Part shown: positions 50,785-62,333 of the stretch, piece by piece | How positions within the stretch are numbered: position 1 is the first letter of the stretch | How the letters are laid out: each line of letters starts with the position of its first letter | Assembly (NCBI GenBank): GCA_028023455.1 | Contig: JAQFVV010006246.1 | Location: forward strand, 1,663,501 to 1,727,500 | Length of the DNA stretch: 64,000 nucleotides | Reading direction: 5' to 3' | From: Epiperipatus broadwayi | Taxonomy: Eukaryota > Onychophora > Udeonychophora > Euonychophora > Peripatidae | Notes under the pieces: model-generated | Database searches by the model: none | What the model saw: only the letters and a program-made list of their open reading frames with translations | Told to the model about the DNA's origin: nothing | Made by a program: the position numbers and the translations under genes

Positions 50785-50986
50785 TAACACATAATGCCTA
50801 GATGGCACCCTGTAGAGCGGATATCATAGTTTGCGGTTAGATTCCATCTTCACTTTCATTTTGGATCGTTATAATTGGCCCCAAGTTGGGTGCCAATTAT
50901 AACGATCCAAAATGAAAGTGAAGATCGAATCTAACCGCAAACTACGATATCTGCTCTACAGGGCACCATCTAGGCATTTAAACCTA
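50785..50986. repeat. Palindrome of LTR ends around the primer-binding site
   Basis: About 94 bp of LTR 3' end (50785-50878) faces its own inverted copy (50893-50986) across the short centre CCCCAAGTTGGGTG. The arms share GCGGTTAGATT, CTTCACTTTCATTTTGGATC and GTTATAATTGG with few mismatches. Confidence 0.88.
50877..50895 (-). other. Primer-binding site, tRNA-Lys type
   Basis: TGGCACCCAACTTGGGGCC on the - strand begins two bases after the LTR end. It matches the lysine-tRNA(1,2) 3' end complement used by many LTR elements (TGGCGCCCAACGTGGGGC, from general knowledge) with two changes. It marks 50898-52937 as the 5' LTR. Confidence 0.75.
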
Positions 50987-52937
50987 GAAAAGTTTATAAA
51001 GTAAGCAGATACGTGCTGTTAAGATTCCACTTTATTTAAATATTCAGATCATTAGCCCAAGTCACTAGCTCAGTGGAGATGCAGAGATAAAAATCTATAT
51101 CTTAATTTATATCTTAAATATAAATAAATAAAAGCCACTGCCAGAAATTAACACATAAAAATATTTATCTACGCACATATAAAATCATTCTAATTTGAGA
51201 AATAAGTTTAACATTTTAGATTTTATATTAACTTTTAATTTTACATTTAACTAAGTTTCAATGAGTTTAATATTATATTTAGATAGTCGAGTATGAATAG
51301 ACTACATAGACCTGCATTTGAAAAGAAAATATTCTATCCCTTATTTAACCTTGGGCCAAAAAATTTGCAATCAAACCGGCACCAATCCATCTGATACATT
51401 TATGTATTCAATGTAGCATGAAAATACAACACAAAATACTATACTGTCAGGAATGTACATCTGATTAGTAAGTAGAATTAGAGAAGACATTGTCTCTCCA
51501 CCAACAGGAATGTCACATCTGTTGGGGAGTAGAACAATAAACATAAAACTCCATAGGAATTGATCGCGGTCCTTTGCCGTCTTACAAACCCATCCATAGG
51601 CAAACAGAAGGTGTGTGGCGTATATACACAATCCTGCATGTAGCGGATCTCATACTACATCTACTAATTACACAAATATATCCAATCCATTGAGCCAATT
51701 CAACTACGAAATGAATAACCTAAGATTACCCTCCCTTAATATAACTTTACAAAACTATATAGCCATTTACGCCCGACTTAAATTTAACATTTAAATATGT
51801 TCACACAGATTATTTTTATACAATTTGTTTTATAGTGTTGAGTATAGATCGGCTGCATAGATTCCATGGTCAAAAACATTCCAAATTAAACAAAACCGAT
51901 CAAAATACAAAGTCAATCGATAACATCAATTGCTGAGGAAATACAGGAGACCCTTTGGTGTTCATCATAAGACACCGCAGTGACATCGTTGACTTATATA
52001 TTCTAATCGACTGTGAAAACCACAACATAATCAACCACTAACGAATCTATGCAACGTCTATACCCAACTTAAATGTAATGCATTTAATAATTTCTACAAT
52101 AAGTATTACTACAAATAAAAATAATAAAATGGAAATGATTTTAGCAAAACTTAACTATATAAATTTAAACAATCAATTATTAATTTGAAAATCAAATAAG
52201 AGTTCATTTTAAAATTTAAATTAGCTGAATCTTTTAAAAAAACAATGACGAAAGTTCTTAATTAATTTTTTTTGTTGTTGTTAATTTGTAAAGTTCATAG
52301 CTCACGGTAGAAGAGTCCAGGTTTCACCTTTTAATTCCCGCGATGCCTCTATTGGAAGATAATGTTCTGGAGATGGCAATAGCTGGTTCAAGATATCACA
52401 GTCTTTTCATTTCTTTTTTAAATAGAGAGTGTGGTATGTGCATCCTACCACATCTCTCAAACACAAAACGCTGGAACTGTCAGAAAAAACTGTATTTCCC
52501 TTTTTATATTATCCACACGGATTCAATCAACAAAATGTCACTAATCCATCACTTTCTTTAGGTCCACGCCAAGGCTTAGTGCTTCCATTGGTCAAGCTAA
52601 TTTCTCTTTATTTTCTTATCTATCTTTCATCAGATCATTTTAATTATACAAGAGCCCAAGGGCCAGTTTGGTTTTCGATAATTCATAACATTTCCATTTA
52701 CAGATTACATTAATTAATACCTGTTTTTATTTTTAAATCTTGTACTTTTTTATAAAAAAGTACGTTCAAATACTTATTTGTTTTTTTAAAAAAAATATTT
52801 TTAAAGTTTGGCCTCTGTGCGAATGTATATACGTTTAACAAACATTTTAATTTTAGCGTTTAGTTTTTTACTTTTATGTGCGAACTTTTAAGTTTTTATT
52901 TTAAATTAATGTAATGACATATTTATATATCGTTACA
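50898..52937 (-). repeat. 5' LTR of the family A element
   Basis: On the - strand from TGTAACGATATATAAA (52937) to GGATCGTTATA (50898). TATA-like box ATATAAAAAGG about 430 bp in. The shared frame (51371-51631) runs 86 codons and includes CIYATHLLFAYGWVC. A primer-binding site follows at once. Confidence 0.87.
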
Positions 52938-53060
52938 CTATTTGCTTAAAAATGATCTGCAGTTGTAAGTATCTAAATAAAGAATAATCATCACATAGCA
53001 GAGTGAGTCCCAATCAGGGATGTTTAGCACTTTGTCTTCAGCTTCCAACTATTGTCTTAT
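52938..53060 (-). mobile_element. 5' part of the antisense LINE, displaced by the LTR insertion
   Basis: The - strand reads LDTYNCRSFLSK up to the junction and continues on the other side as GLHEWEKIFNINWDI (before 46444), with one in-frame TAG. This is the start of the APE endonuclease (the TYNVRSL-type motif). The far border is not defined. Confidence 0.7.
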
Positions 53061-55339
53061 TATAACTATTCAAAAAAAGTTCATTTATACATATATATCT
53101 TGACTTCAATAAAACTTAATTGATATTTCAATTAATAACTAGCAGGTAACTGAGATAAAAAACTCATAGTGTTTTGTGATCTAAAACAATGAGATAAAAA
53201 GTGAATAAACTTAGTACACTGGATGATGCATATTTATAAGCAGTTCATTCATGTTTTCACACCATATGAATACTCATATAGTAATAACAGCTGCCAATAA
53301 TATATGGGGAGAACATTAGAAGTTTGCTCTGCTCAATCCTTAAAGAGGAATTAAAGGGTTTCTTTTTCCATTAATAAATCTCTTTATACAGCCAAAATAT
53401 ATCATATGACTAATTATTTAATATTATTATATAAAAGAATAAGAGCAATCAGTTATTAAAAAATATAGTCAGATCCTCAATAAGATGTTAGAATAAACAT
53501 AAATAAATGCTAAATAGACTAAAAATCATTTTCAATAAATTTATGCAATATATATATTAAATTATTTAAAAATCAAATTCATGTAGCATTAATATCTCGT
53601 TTGGTGATTGTGCATAACATCCACTTCACTATTTCAACTTATCAAATTTAAATATACATATCTTTTTTTATTAAAAAAAGTAAATAACCCGAATACAGAT
53701 CTCTAACATAACTCATTCAATCTTTGACCATAAATTCATATTTGGATGTTTTACTTTTCCATTTTAACCAAAGATTATTTATATACAAAGGATATAAATT
53801 ATATAATTTTATTATCATCAGATAGATTTTTAAGTTGTATTTGAATTTTTACATTGTACTATTACTACTATGCTGTTATTATTTTTAAGATAATATAAAA
53901 GGGTAGAAGAGGATAGAGATCACATAATGGTAATAAACCAATTATCAATTTAAAATGAAGTGTGAGAGGGGTAGTGTAAATTAAAAGAAAAGAGTGAAAA
54001 AGTCACAAAAAGTTATCATTTCTATTAAATATATTTATATGATAATTTATTATGCTATGGAATATTAAAAGGATAACAATTGATCAATTATACTTAATGG
54101 AGTGTAAAGATATCCCAATGACACTCTAATTCTTTTACTCTTTACAATAGAAAAATCTGGGATGTCCATATTTTCAGGGAATACAAAAAGTTTGCCCAGT
54201 AACTATGGTGAATATCAGATAAATAAATATATTATGATATTAATATATTCCAAAAATAGTTATGTTATTAACATTTCCTGGTATTTTATGTTGGTATTGT
54301 TTGTCATCCACACCAGCAACATTTCAGGACTTTTTTGAGACATAGACACAGTGTAATTGCATAGACTTTTTTATTACTGAAGGTTATGATAACTCAAAAT
54401 GTCTGATTAACTTCAAGATTAAAATTTCCAAATCGGCACCCATTCAAATCTCACCTACATGCAACTCTTATGTATGCACATGATGTACTGCATGGTACCC
54501 TCCCCAGCTGCTTATTTCTTTTAATGATTAGGGAGTAATGGATAATTTTCTAAAAGCCAATGGCATACAGGGACCAAAAATGTTGGCAAACCCTGTCCTA
54601 GAATATGTCTAATGTTTTCTTGCCAAGCTGAAGTTGGAGTATGTAAAATATCAAGCAACAAGATTTATTTCAATAAATTACACAATAATCACTTTAACAA
54701 AAAGCTATTGAATACAAGAATAATCAAGCGAAAATTTATTTTATTTTATAAAATTTTAATTGGAGAAAATTTCTTAATAGCCACCAAAAATAAAGTGTCC
54801 AAGCTTTTATTTTATTTTTTTTTTTAAAAAAAAAATATAAAAAACAAATACTAATCAATTAAATAAATAAGATTTTTCTGTAACTTTTGTTACTCAATTT
54901 TTGAAATATTAAAGAAAATTATCTTAAATCTTAAAATTTTTATTAATAGTATTTGCTAATTTGAATTTTTTTCTTTTGACAGAAGGAGTCATATAGTTAT
55001 TCTTATAATATTTAAATTTCAAAATATTTTAAAAAAAAAACATATAAAAAAAGCTCTTCACTACAATTAAAGGAATATAGTTTCTTTACTGATTTACATT
55101 TTGTTTTAAAAGGAAATATTTTACATTATCTAATGCTAATCACTATATTTATTGACAAAGTCATCATTAGAAAAAAAAGGTATTAGAAACACATAAAAAA
55201 ATTCATAACTATGAATTATCAGAAATATATTCTCTTATTCTTCTCTTTTACTTTCTTTGCATATATTCATATATATATATATTTCTTATAATACTTCTTT
55301 CATATACATTTCAATGCAAACAAATTTTCTTAAAAAATT
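53061..55339. other. Intron 4, nothing recognised
   Basis: AT-rich sequence with short chance frames only. No element motif or RNA gene recognised on either strand. Confidence 0.5.
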
Positions 55340-55356
55340 TCTTTATTTTCCTTACA

Positions 55357-55384
55357 GTTTTGACTGTCCAGCAGTCTTCATCAG
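55357..55384 (-). ncRNA. Hammerhead-like core motif
   Basis: On the - strand CTGATGA, A, then GACTG, CTGGA, CAGTC (a 5-bp perfect stem II), then AAAAC where GAAAC is expected. CTGATGA and stem II are as in Penelope-type hammerheads. Stem I does not pair convincingly here, so it is a partial or decayed ribozyme. Confidence 0.55.
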
Positions 55385-55437
55385 AGCTTTATCAAACCTC
55401 CTTTACTTTAAAGCAGAAGAGGTTTGATAAAGCTCTG
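55382..55437. repeat. Perfect 19-bp inverted repeat
   Basis: CAGAGCTTTATCAAACCTC (55382-55400) and its exact reverse complement (55419-55437) flank an 18-base loop. It overlaps the start of the hammerhead-like core. Confidence 0.93.
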
Positions 55438-55442
55438 GTAAA

Positions 55443-55850
55443 GTAATGTCACATTATATATGACTTGCTTTTTTGATTATTATAAGTTTACCTTTAAGGC
55501 TTTGTCTATGCTGAGTTTTGTTAAAATATGGTAGATCTGAATTTAGTTCAGTCCCATATAGCTATTTAAGTTAGATAACTGGATTTAAAGACATTTTCAT
55601 GTTCAAAAATTTCAGAGTTTCTACTTAAATATACGTATGAAATAAGTGCTGGTTTTTGAATTGATATTTTAGATCTAGTGTCCAAATATTCTAGCTCTCC
55701 ACATGATCCATAAGCTCGAAATCAGTTGGTCTGATGATGAGAGTTTTCTGGATAGAGATTTTAAATGTTTTCTCATACCGCACTTATTAATTAAGAGCTT
55801 GTTTCAGCTATTGGTACTCTCTCTGTATTACATTTAAATATTGGATATTA
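55443..55850 (+). repeat. Fifth copy of the hammerhead-bearing repeat unit, diverged
   Basis: Follows the unit order of the array at 20222-21440: TGTCACATTATATATGACTTG-type start, TTTAAGGCTTTG, GAATTTAGTTCAGTCCCATA, TTAGATAACTGGATTTAAAG, AATATTCTAG, then a degraded hammerhead (CATGATC, GCTCGAAAT, TTGGTCTGA at about 55700-55735) and TTAAGAGC. A single monomer in a different intron. Confidence 0.65.
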
Positions 55851-57714
55851 ATACTACCTTAAGCTTTTGGAGGGATTTAAATTATCATTCTTCATAAATA
55901 GGATGAGCCATTGAAATGTCTACAAATTCACATAAAATATCTTTTTTTTTCTATTTTTCTAAGATCTAAATATTTTAAAGTGTATTACATATTTAAAATA
56001 GGATGTCAACATTGTATAAATTCTAGTAAGCAAAAGTGTTATATAAGGGCAATTGAATTAGGATATTTTATTATATAAGTGATACTTTTTATCTACACAA
56101 ACTTTAAGCAAAGTTAGTATTTCCGAAATGGAACTTCAAAAGTAATGATCTGAATGAATCTATATAAAAATTATAAAGGATGATATATTAGTGTATTAAT
56201 ATTTTAAAAGAATTACTAAAATTTAAGGACATAGTTTTCTTATTTGGAATTTGTTAGAAAATATAAAATTACTATATGATATTGGGCAGCAAAAACACGA
56301 TCATCAGAGGACTCCAGTTTTATTTTATGATGATATTTTGATTTTATCATTATTCTATGGTATAACGATGTAGGAGGATAGAGACCTCTAATCTTAGTCA
56401 AAGTAGAATTGGTTAGACAAAAATTTAAAAAAAAGATTTTTCACTCTCTAAAAGTTATATTCAAAAATGACAGTGAAGAGTTAGATTAATCATTGGTTAG
56501 CTTTTACTTTCTAGCAACAGTGAGTAAACATAAAATTTAGGTTGTTTTTCATTTGATGCCATGAAGTAAAAGAATAGATGTTAGTTATTACCATATGATT
56601 AATTAATTCCTGAGTTGAAATATACTGCTTGTTATTAAAGCAGATATTGCAAGGACTCCATTATTTGGTTTAATTTAGAAACATATAATATGTACATGGC
56701 ATAGAATTTACTCATTGCCTTAAATAGAATATTTTGTGTTAATGTTCACACATCTTTACTTTTAACTAACAGTATGATATGTAGTTATTGTATATAAAGT
56801 AATGATTTAAAAAATGATCATAAATAGATTGTATATATGACAGCATTTTTATGAGAATTAGATATCACATATTACTACAAATAAATTCAGTAAGATCCAT
56901 AAACGTGATATATGTAATTTCAACTATGCAGGAATGTTTAATTTGGTTTTTATTTATTTATTTTTGTTGTTAGTAATAAGATTTAATTTACAATATTTAC
57001 AAATATTATTTGATTATTAATTGACTATATGAGCCAATGGTTGAAATCATATTGATGGACATTTGTACTCAGACAGATTACTTAGTTTGGGACTGAATTT
57101 TAAGAAATTGGTATCCAGAAGGAATGAGTGAGGTTGATTTATATATGACTGCAGAAGTTTCAATAAGCATGTAAGATTGATTTAATTTTATTGTTGTTTT
57201 ATTTTTGGATTTAAATAGCAGCTACCTATGAATCTATAATCAAATATCTTTTATTCTGAGACCGAATCTTTATCCATTGACATTTGAAATATTTTATATG
57301 CTAGTAATACTCATTTGATATTTAATTAGTTAAGTGTCTCCCTTATTCATAAAATAATGATAAGTTGATCTGAGAAATATTGGATAAAAGAAAAACAATT
57401 ATCCTCTACTTATCATATTTTTCTTTTTCTACATTCTTCATATATCATCACTTAACTTATTTTCCAAGATTTCCAATGGACTGTACATTATGTAATCCAA
57501 TATTTATGTATGTTTTAATGTAAATAAATTCATTTTATATTAAAATATTTTTTAAAAAAAAAATAAAAGCATTCACAAATGATTAAAATTGACTTCTAGA
57601 AAAAATTCTGACATTTACAATGTATATGTATTTTTGATCCTTTTTATATTTATTTTTTTATTTCACTAATATTTATTATATATATATATAAATTTGTATT
57701 TTTTTTTATTATAG
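55851..57714. other. End of intron 4, nothing recognised
   Basis: AT-rich; it ends in a T-rich tract and acceptor (ttattatag, 57706-57714). No other feature recognised. Confidence 0.5.
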
Positions 57715-58079
57715 ATTTATGATGGGAATAATATGATGTCTCCTTTACTGGGGAATGGTACTTATAATAATAGTGGTCATTACTGTGGGTCATCTAAGCC
57801 CATATTACCACCTTCTAGTGGAAATTATCTGTATTTACATTTTGTTACAACTTCTGAAAGTAGCAATAAGGGTTTTAAATTAATTTTTAAGCAAATGGCT
57901 GTAGCATGTGGTGGCTATCTTCAATTATCAAAAGATGTAAAAAGTGGTATTTTTACTACACCTAATTATCCTATGAATTTTCCAAATTCTATAGAGTGTA
58001 AGTGGGTTATCTTAGCACCTAGAAATAAGCAAATTAGGATTGATTTTATTGGAACATTTTTTGTTCCCTCTGCTAATAA
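57715..58079 (+). CDS. Cubilin-like gene, internal exon: end of the third CUB and start of the fourth
   Basis: Acceptor tattatag, donor AATAA|gtaagt; phase 0 in, phase 2 out, 365 bases. First part: IYDGNNMM, HYCGSSKP (fourth cysteine), SGNYLYLHF and NKGFKLIF complete the CUB begun at 43443. Without an intron it continues into ACGGYLQLSKDVKSG, FTTPNYPMNFPNSIECKW and KQIRIDFIGTFF, the N-terminal half of the next CUB with its CGG start, P.YP motif and C.W. The other CUB-CUB borders in the window (682/12197 and 22605/43443) are split by phase-1 introns, so this border has lost one, or the others gained theirs. The remainder of the fourth CUB lies beyond 58079 and was not found. Confidence 0.93.
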
Positions 58080-58174
58080 GTAAGTATTTTGTGATATAAA
58101 TATTTTATGATAACTATTATTAAGACAATTTCTATGTAGAAAAAATAATTTTTCTACTAAAATAACCTTATAGC

Positions 58175-58499
58175 AGGGGTCTCCAACCCTTGCCTGTGGG
58201 CACCATGGTGCCCGCAGACCATTTTATGTGTGCCCGCCGCTATCCGAATACGATAAAAAATTATTTATCTGATACAAATAAATTTAATTTTTAAAATTTC
58301 TTATAAATTATTGTATTATATTGTAATCTAATTATAGGGCATACTATACTTTATTTTTGAAATAAATATTTTTTTTGTACATTATGTGTATTATTAACAA
58401 TATCCAACTATAAATTTACATTGAAAAAATAAATGGTGCCCGCCACCTGGCCGGTATTATAGAATGTGCTCTTAAGTGCAAAAAGGTTGGGGACTCCTG
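58175..58499. mobile_element. hAT-type MITE, 325 bp, perfect 8-bp target duplication
   Basis: Ends CAGGGGTCTCCAACCCTTGC and, reversed, CAGGAGTCCCCAACCTTTTT. CCTTATAG is present intact on both sides (58167-58174, 58500-58507). An 8-bp duplication plus CAGGGGT..CCAACC termini is diagnostic of hAT. No ORF. It sits 95 bp after the exon donor. Confidence 0.96.
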
Positions 58500-58507
58500 C
58501 CTTATAG

Positions 58508-59524
58508 GAATTCAGAAAAATAATGAGCATATCTGTCAAATTAGTGTTTTGCTTTGAGAAATATGAAGATGATATTCCATATCTCCCATGATTCCTAGTT
58601 TTATGTATTAAGTATATTTCAGCTTTTTTTTATATATATTATTTGTTTAAGATATAAGAGATCTGAGTTTTAAATGTTAAAAATTAATTACTTTGAAACT
58701 TTCTTTCTTTATTTATCATGAAAATGAATAACATGTATGAAATCTATTGCAATATATTAAAAAAACATTATTAAATATTCTAGATAAGAAGTTTAATATT
58801 ATTATTTAATTGGGTATCTGTTAAAATGTGAAATGATTATCTTTTAGCATAGTACTGATTTTATAATTCAAAATATTCTCAGTTTGAAAATAAAAACAGA
58901 AAGACTGCTAATTGCATCATTAATCTTTTTACTAATTTTACTGACAAAAACATTATTTTTTCTAAAAATATATATATTTCTCTAAATAAATAAATGCATA
59001 AGTGTCATGTATCCATAAGTAGCATTTGGAGATATTAGAGAGGGGGAGTAACAATTTTTCATTGTGAATCAAAATACAAACCAATACAAATATCTTTAAT
59101 AAAAGCATTGCTTTTAAATAAATTAATGATATAGCATGCTGTTGTGTTTTTGCATATATGCATTATATGGATACCAACAAAATTAGTAACACTGGAAATT
59201 AATGACACAAAATTTAATAACAACAAACCTTATAATAAGGGATTATCAATAGTAACTAAAATAAATTTAGCACTAACCCTCACAACAAAGTATTATTAAC
59301 AACAAGATTGATCACTCAGACATAAACAAATAAAACCTTATTTATATATATGCACTACTATTGGGGGGAACTCTGACTTCACAATCTATTGCTAAAGTTT
59401 GGCTGTGTACAAATTTAACAAGTGAATATATTCACAGTTCGTTCTGGGTTTCCTGCTATACAGCCTGATAGGCATAAAAAATAAGATCTGTGCAGTTTAC
59501 TTTAGTCCCTAACCAGCTGTTGGT
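58508..59524. other. Intron sequence, nothing recognised
   Basis: AT-rich; no element or gene signature. Confidence 0.5.
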
Positions 59525-60760
59525 ATTATAATGAGATGAGGAAATAGAGGGGAAATGGTGGTGTAATGGAAATCATCACCAAGTTAAGTTAACAATATTT
59601 TAAATAATATTAAAGTAAAATATTAAAGTATCAAAAAATATTATTCCAATATAAAGTAAGAGATATTAAGTTGAAATATGGCATATTAAAGTAATGTTTA
59701 ATATCACAAAATAGATAAGAAATGTTTTATGAGAGCATGAGCAACCTGAAGAGAACACTGAGACATCAGCCCAGTTAACTCCTTAGAGTAACTATACATA
59801 CAATTAACCATACATCACCAGCATTATAAATAAATATGAGTAAGTACTAGTAATACTCAAAAGAAATAACCATTAATCATAAATGATCAATGATAAAAAT
59901 AAATCAACAGGCAATCTTGTGATTGGATTTGAAATTGGGTCTCTTGTAGACCAGGCTAACTATTGAGCTTTTCCCAGCTTTGGGCAATTATTTAAATATT
60001 AATTTGGGTGCATAAACTTAAGTGTTAATCCATTTGAATATACAATCATAAAAATGATAATGTTGGGTTACTAAAACATGCTAATCATCATCAAAGCTCA
60101 GGTCACTTAGAACCTTTGATATACTGGCCATCTATAAACTTAAACTCTAATAGAGACTAAACTAAAATAAAATGCAGTGTCTATGCTTTAAAGAATATTC
60201 TCTTTGCACCAAACCAGGACAATGTCATACTGGAATGCCACTACATTAAAATAACTTCCTCTTTAATATATCAGACCATTGTTCTCAAATCTAGCTTAGA
60301 GAACATAAGCTCCTACTATTATTGTGATCAAGAGATGATGCAAATATAATATTCTAAAAATCATTTAGAATTAAGTCACTAAAATAAAAATACAGGTTTA
60401 TTAACAACAATAAAAAATGAAGTTAAGGTCTGTAGAATATGGCTATACCCACATCAATTAAGTCTTCTGATTTTGAGTAATATACAATAATAAAATTACA
60501 TGATCAATACAAAATTCAAGTTATTACATTGATTTACAATACCTCTAAGTGGATTTACTTAAAACACATATAATGTGCACACACATATGTTTTATAATAT
60601 ACAATAAATACCTATTTGAATTGACATAATAAAAAATGATTAAATTTTATGTGTCTTTACTTGACACATTGATACATGACAAAATAATTTCTGAACATGT
60701 TTGACTTGCTATAAAATAAAAATCTTAAGTTATTACTTTTAAATGATATAAATATCTTGT
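59525..60760 (+). repeat. Interspersed repeat family R3, copy c
   Basis: Aligns with 22825-24085 on the same strand and with 7700-8715 reversed. Markers: GGTGGTGTAATGG and AAATCATCACC near the start, CACCAGCATTATAAATA, GGTCTCTTGTAGACC, ACTTAAGTGTTAATCC, and AAATCTAGCTTAG. Non-coding. Borders approximate. Confidence 0.55.
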
Positions 60761-61444
60761 ACTAGGGTTACATCAAATGCATATCTAAATGATATAAATT
60801 ATTTAATATTGTTGTAACTTTATAAATAAATTTTTTTTTGTAGGACAAGATTTAATATTTATGTGAGAAAGGATTTAGCAATTTATGCACACACTGCTGT
60901 TTACATCATATGATATTTTTGATTTGACAAAATAATAATATTAAAATATCATTTTCCTAATTCATTCCTTGCTAAAAGTATATAAAAATTCATTCATTAT
61001 TTTAATAAGTTTTTTCTTTATTGATTAGTTTTCTTTTTTCAAAAAAGTACTATCCTATAACAATCTTTCTCCTAACAGGTCACTGTTGATTAAAATTTAT
61101 AAACATTTTTAAAATAATATGCTTGCAAGTTTTTTTTAATACAAGCAAAATTATTTGTTTTGTTTCACTTTTAAACTATCTCATTTTTTTTAATAAACAA
61201 AAAATAAAATTGTTTTATATGTACATATTTGTATCACAGGTTCCTTAACTATAACATCTTTTTTTAGAATATAGAATTGTTTATAAACCCTTTAGTTTTT
61301 TATTTTTAATCCAAGCAAAATTATTACTTGCACTTTGACTTATATTTGTAAATGTTATTTTAAAAAGCTACTAGAACAACTCACCATTAATGCTTGATAT
61401 ATATATCAAAATATTAATACATAAAAAACTAACCAAAGGAAATA
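60761..61444. other. Intron sequence, nothing firm
   Basis: A T-rich tract and AG at 60831-60843 resemble an acceptor, but the following frame is not CUB-like (see rejected items). Confidence 0.45.
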
Positions 61445-62062
61445 CATATAAAAACAAAAAAAGACTTATAAATCTAAGAAATAATATTATATTTCAACCA
61501 GAAAGAAAAAAAATATACATGGTAAAATGGCGATAATCAAAAATTACAGATTTGATAAAAGATTATAAAAGATTATAAATTTAATAACCCCTCCCTGATT
61601 GGTCACAAAATCTAACACAGAATATCTACCCAATCAATGACAAAATTCAAACAAAGAAAAAAACTACATTTCCTCCTAATCAAGCTTAAATTCTATTTAA
61701 CTTGAAATAAAAATAAATAAATAAATAAATAAAAAATAAAAAAATATAAAAAAATAAAAAATCCAAAATTAAAATATACATATGTGCATACATACAAAAA
61801 TTAGACTATGCTCACATACAAACAATAGCTGTGCTCACATTAATATTCATTAAAAACTAAAATACTTATAATTTTAATCAAAAATTACTTATACATTTTA
61901 ATCAAAAATTATAGTTAGTGCAAAGTACAATAATTTATAACAATTAATTATTTATCTATATACCAATTAAACACAGATAATAAACATCCATATAACCAAT
62001 TTTTACATAAAAAATCTCATATAAGAAAATTTTCACATTAAAAACTCACATATAAAAATCAT

Positions 62063-62295
62063 TTAGGAGACCAGATAACCCAGAGATGTAATAGTTCCAA
62101 TGTTTAAATTCAATCCATGTGTTTCTAAGGTCTTGAATTTAAAAATAAAGAAACTCTCCTTTTGTTTTCTCTCCCTTGTAGAAGAAAAACCTTCCTGAAG
62201 AATTACTACTCTTAAATCATCAATTGAATGATTCGGTAAATTAAAGTGTTTTGAAACCGGTCTATCTTCATTCTTATGCAAAATGTCAAATCTAT
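62063..62295 (-). pseudogene. GIY-YIG C-terminal coding fragment on the inverted arm
   Basis: Minus-strand frame RFDILHKNEDRPVSKHFNLP through ESFFIFKFKTLETHGLNL, closely similar to the right-arm copy at 63093-63325 but starting after the YIGES motif. It cannot make a nuclease. It exists only because the 3' end was copied in inverted orientation. Confidence 0.85.
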
Positions 62296-62333
62296 AATAA
62301 TTAAATAATTTTAATAAAAATATTAATTTCACA

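Larger units (their letters stand above)
46448..52937 (-). mobile_element. LTR retrotransposon, family A, with three LTR copies and no pol; CTAT target duplication
   Basis: One insertion bounded by CTAT (46444-46447 and 52938-52941). In element orientation (right to left): LTR 52937-50898, primer-binding site, an inverted LTR-end fragment, a second LTR (about 50775-49204), another primer-binding site, about 700 bp of internal sequence, and the 3' LTR 48495-46448. The outer LTRs are 2040 and 2048 bp and closely similar. No gag, RT, RNase H or integrase is seen, so it is non-autonomous or has lost its genes. It interrupts the antisense LINE: LINE coding sequence resumes in frame across the junction once the element and one CTAT are removed. 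Confidence 0.85.

Noticed and set aside
60844-60914. Possible next exon of the cubilin-like gene after a T-rich tract and AG
   Set aside because: In the required phase it reads TRFNIYVRKDLAIYAH and then meets a stop, with no third cysteine or DG motif expected of a CUB at that point. A chance acceptor is more likely; the true exon is probably beyond the window.
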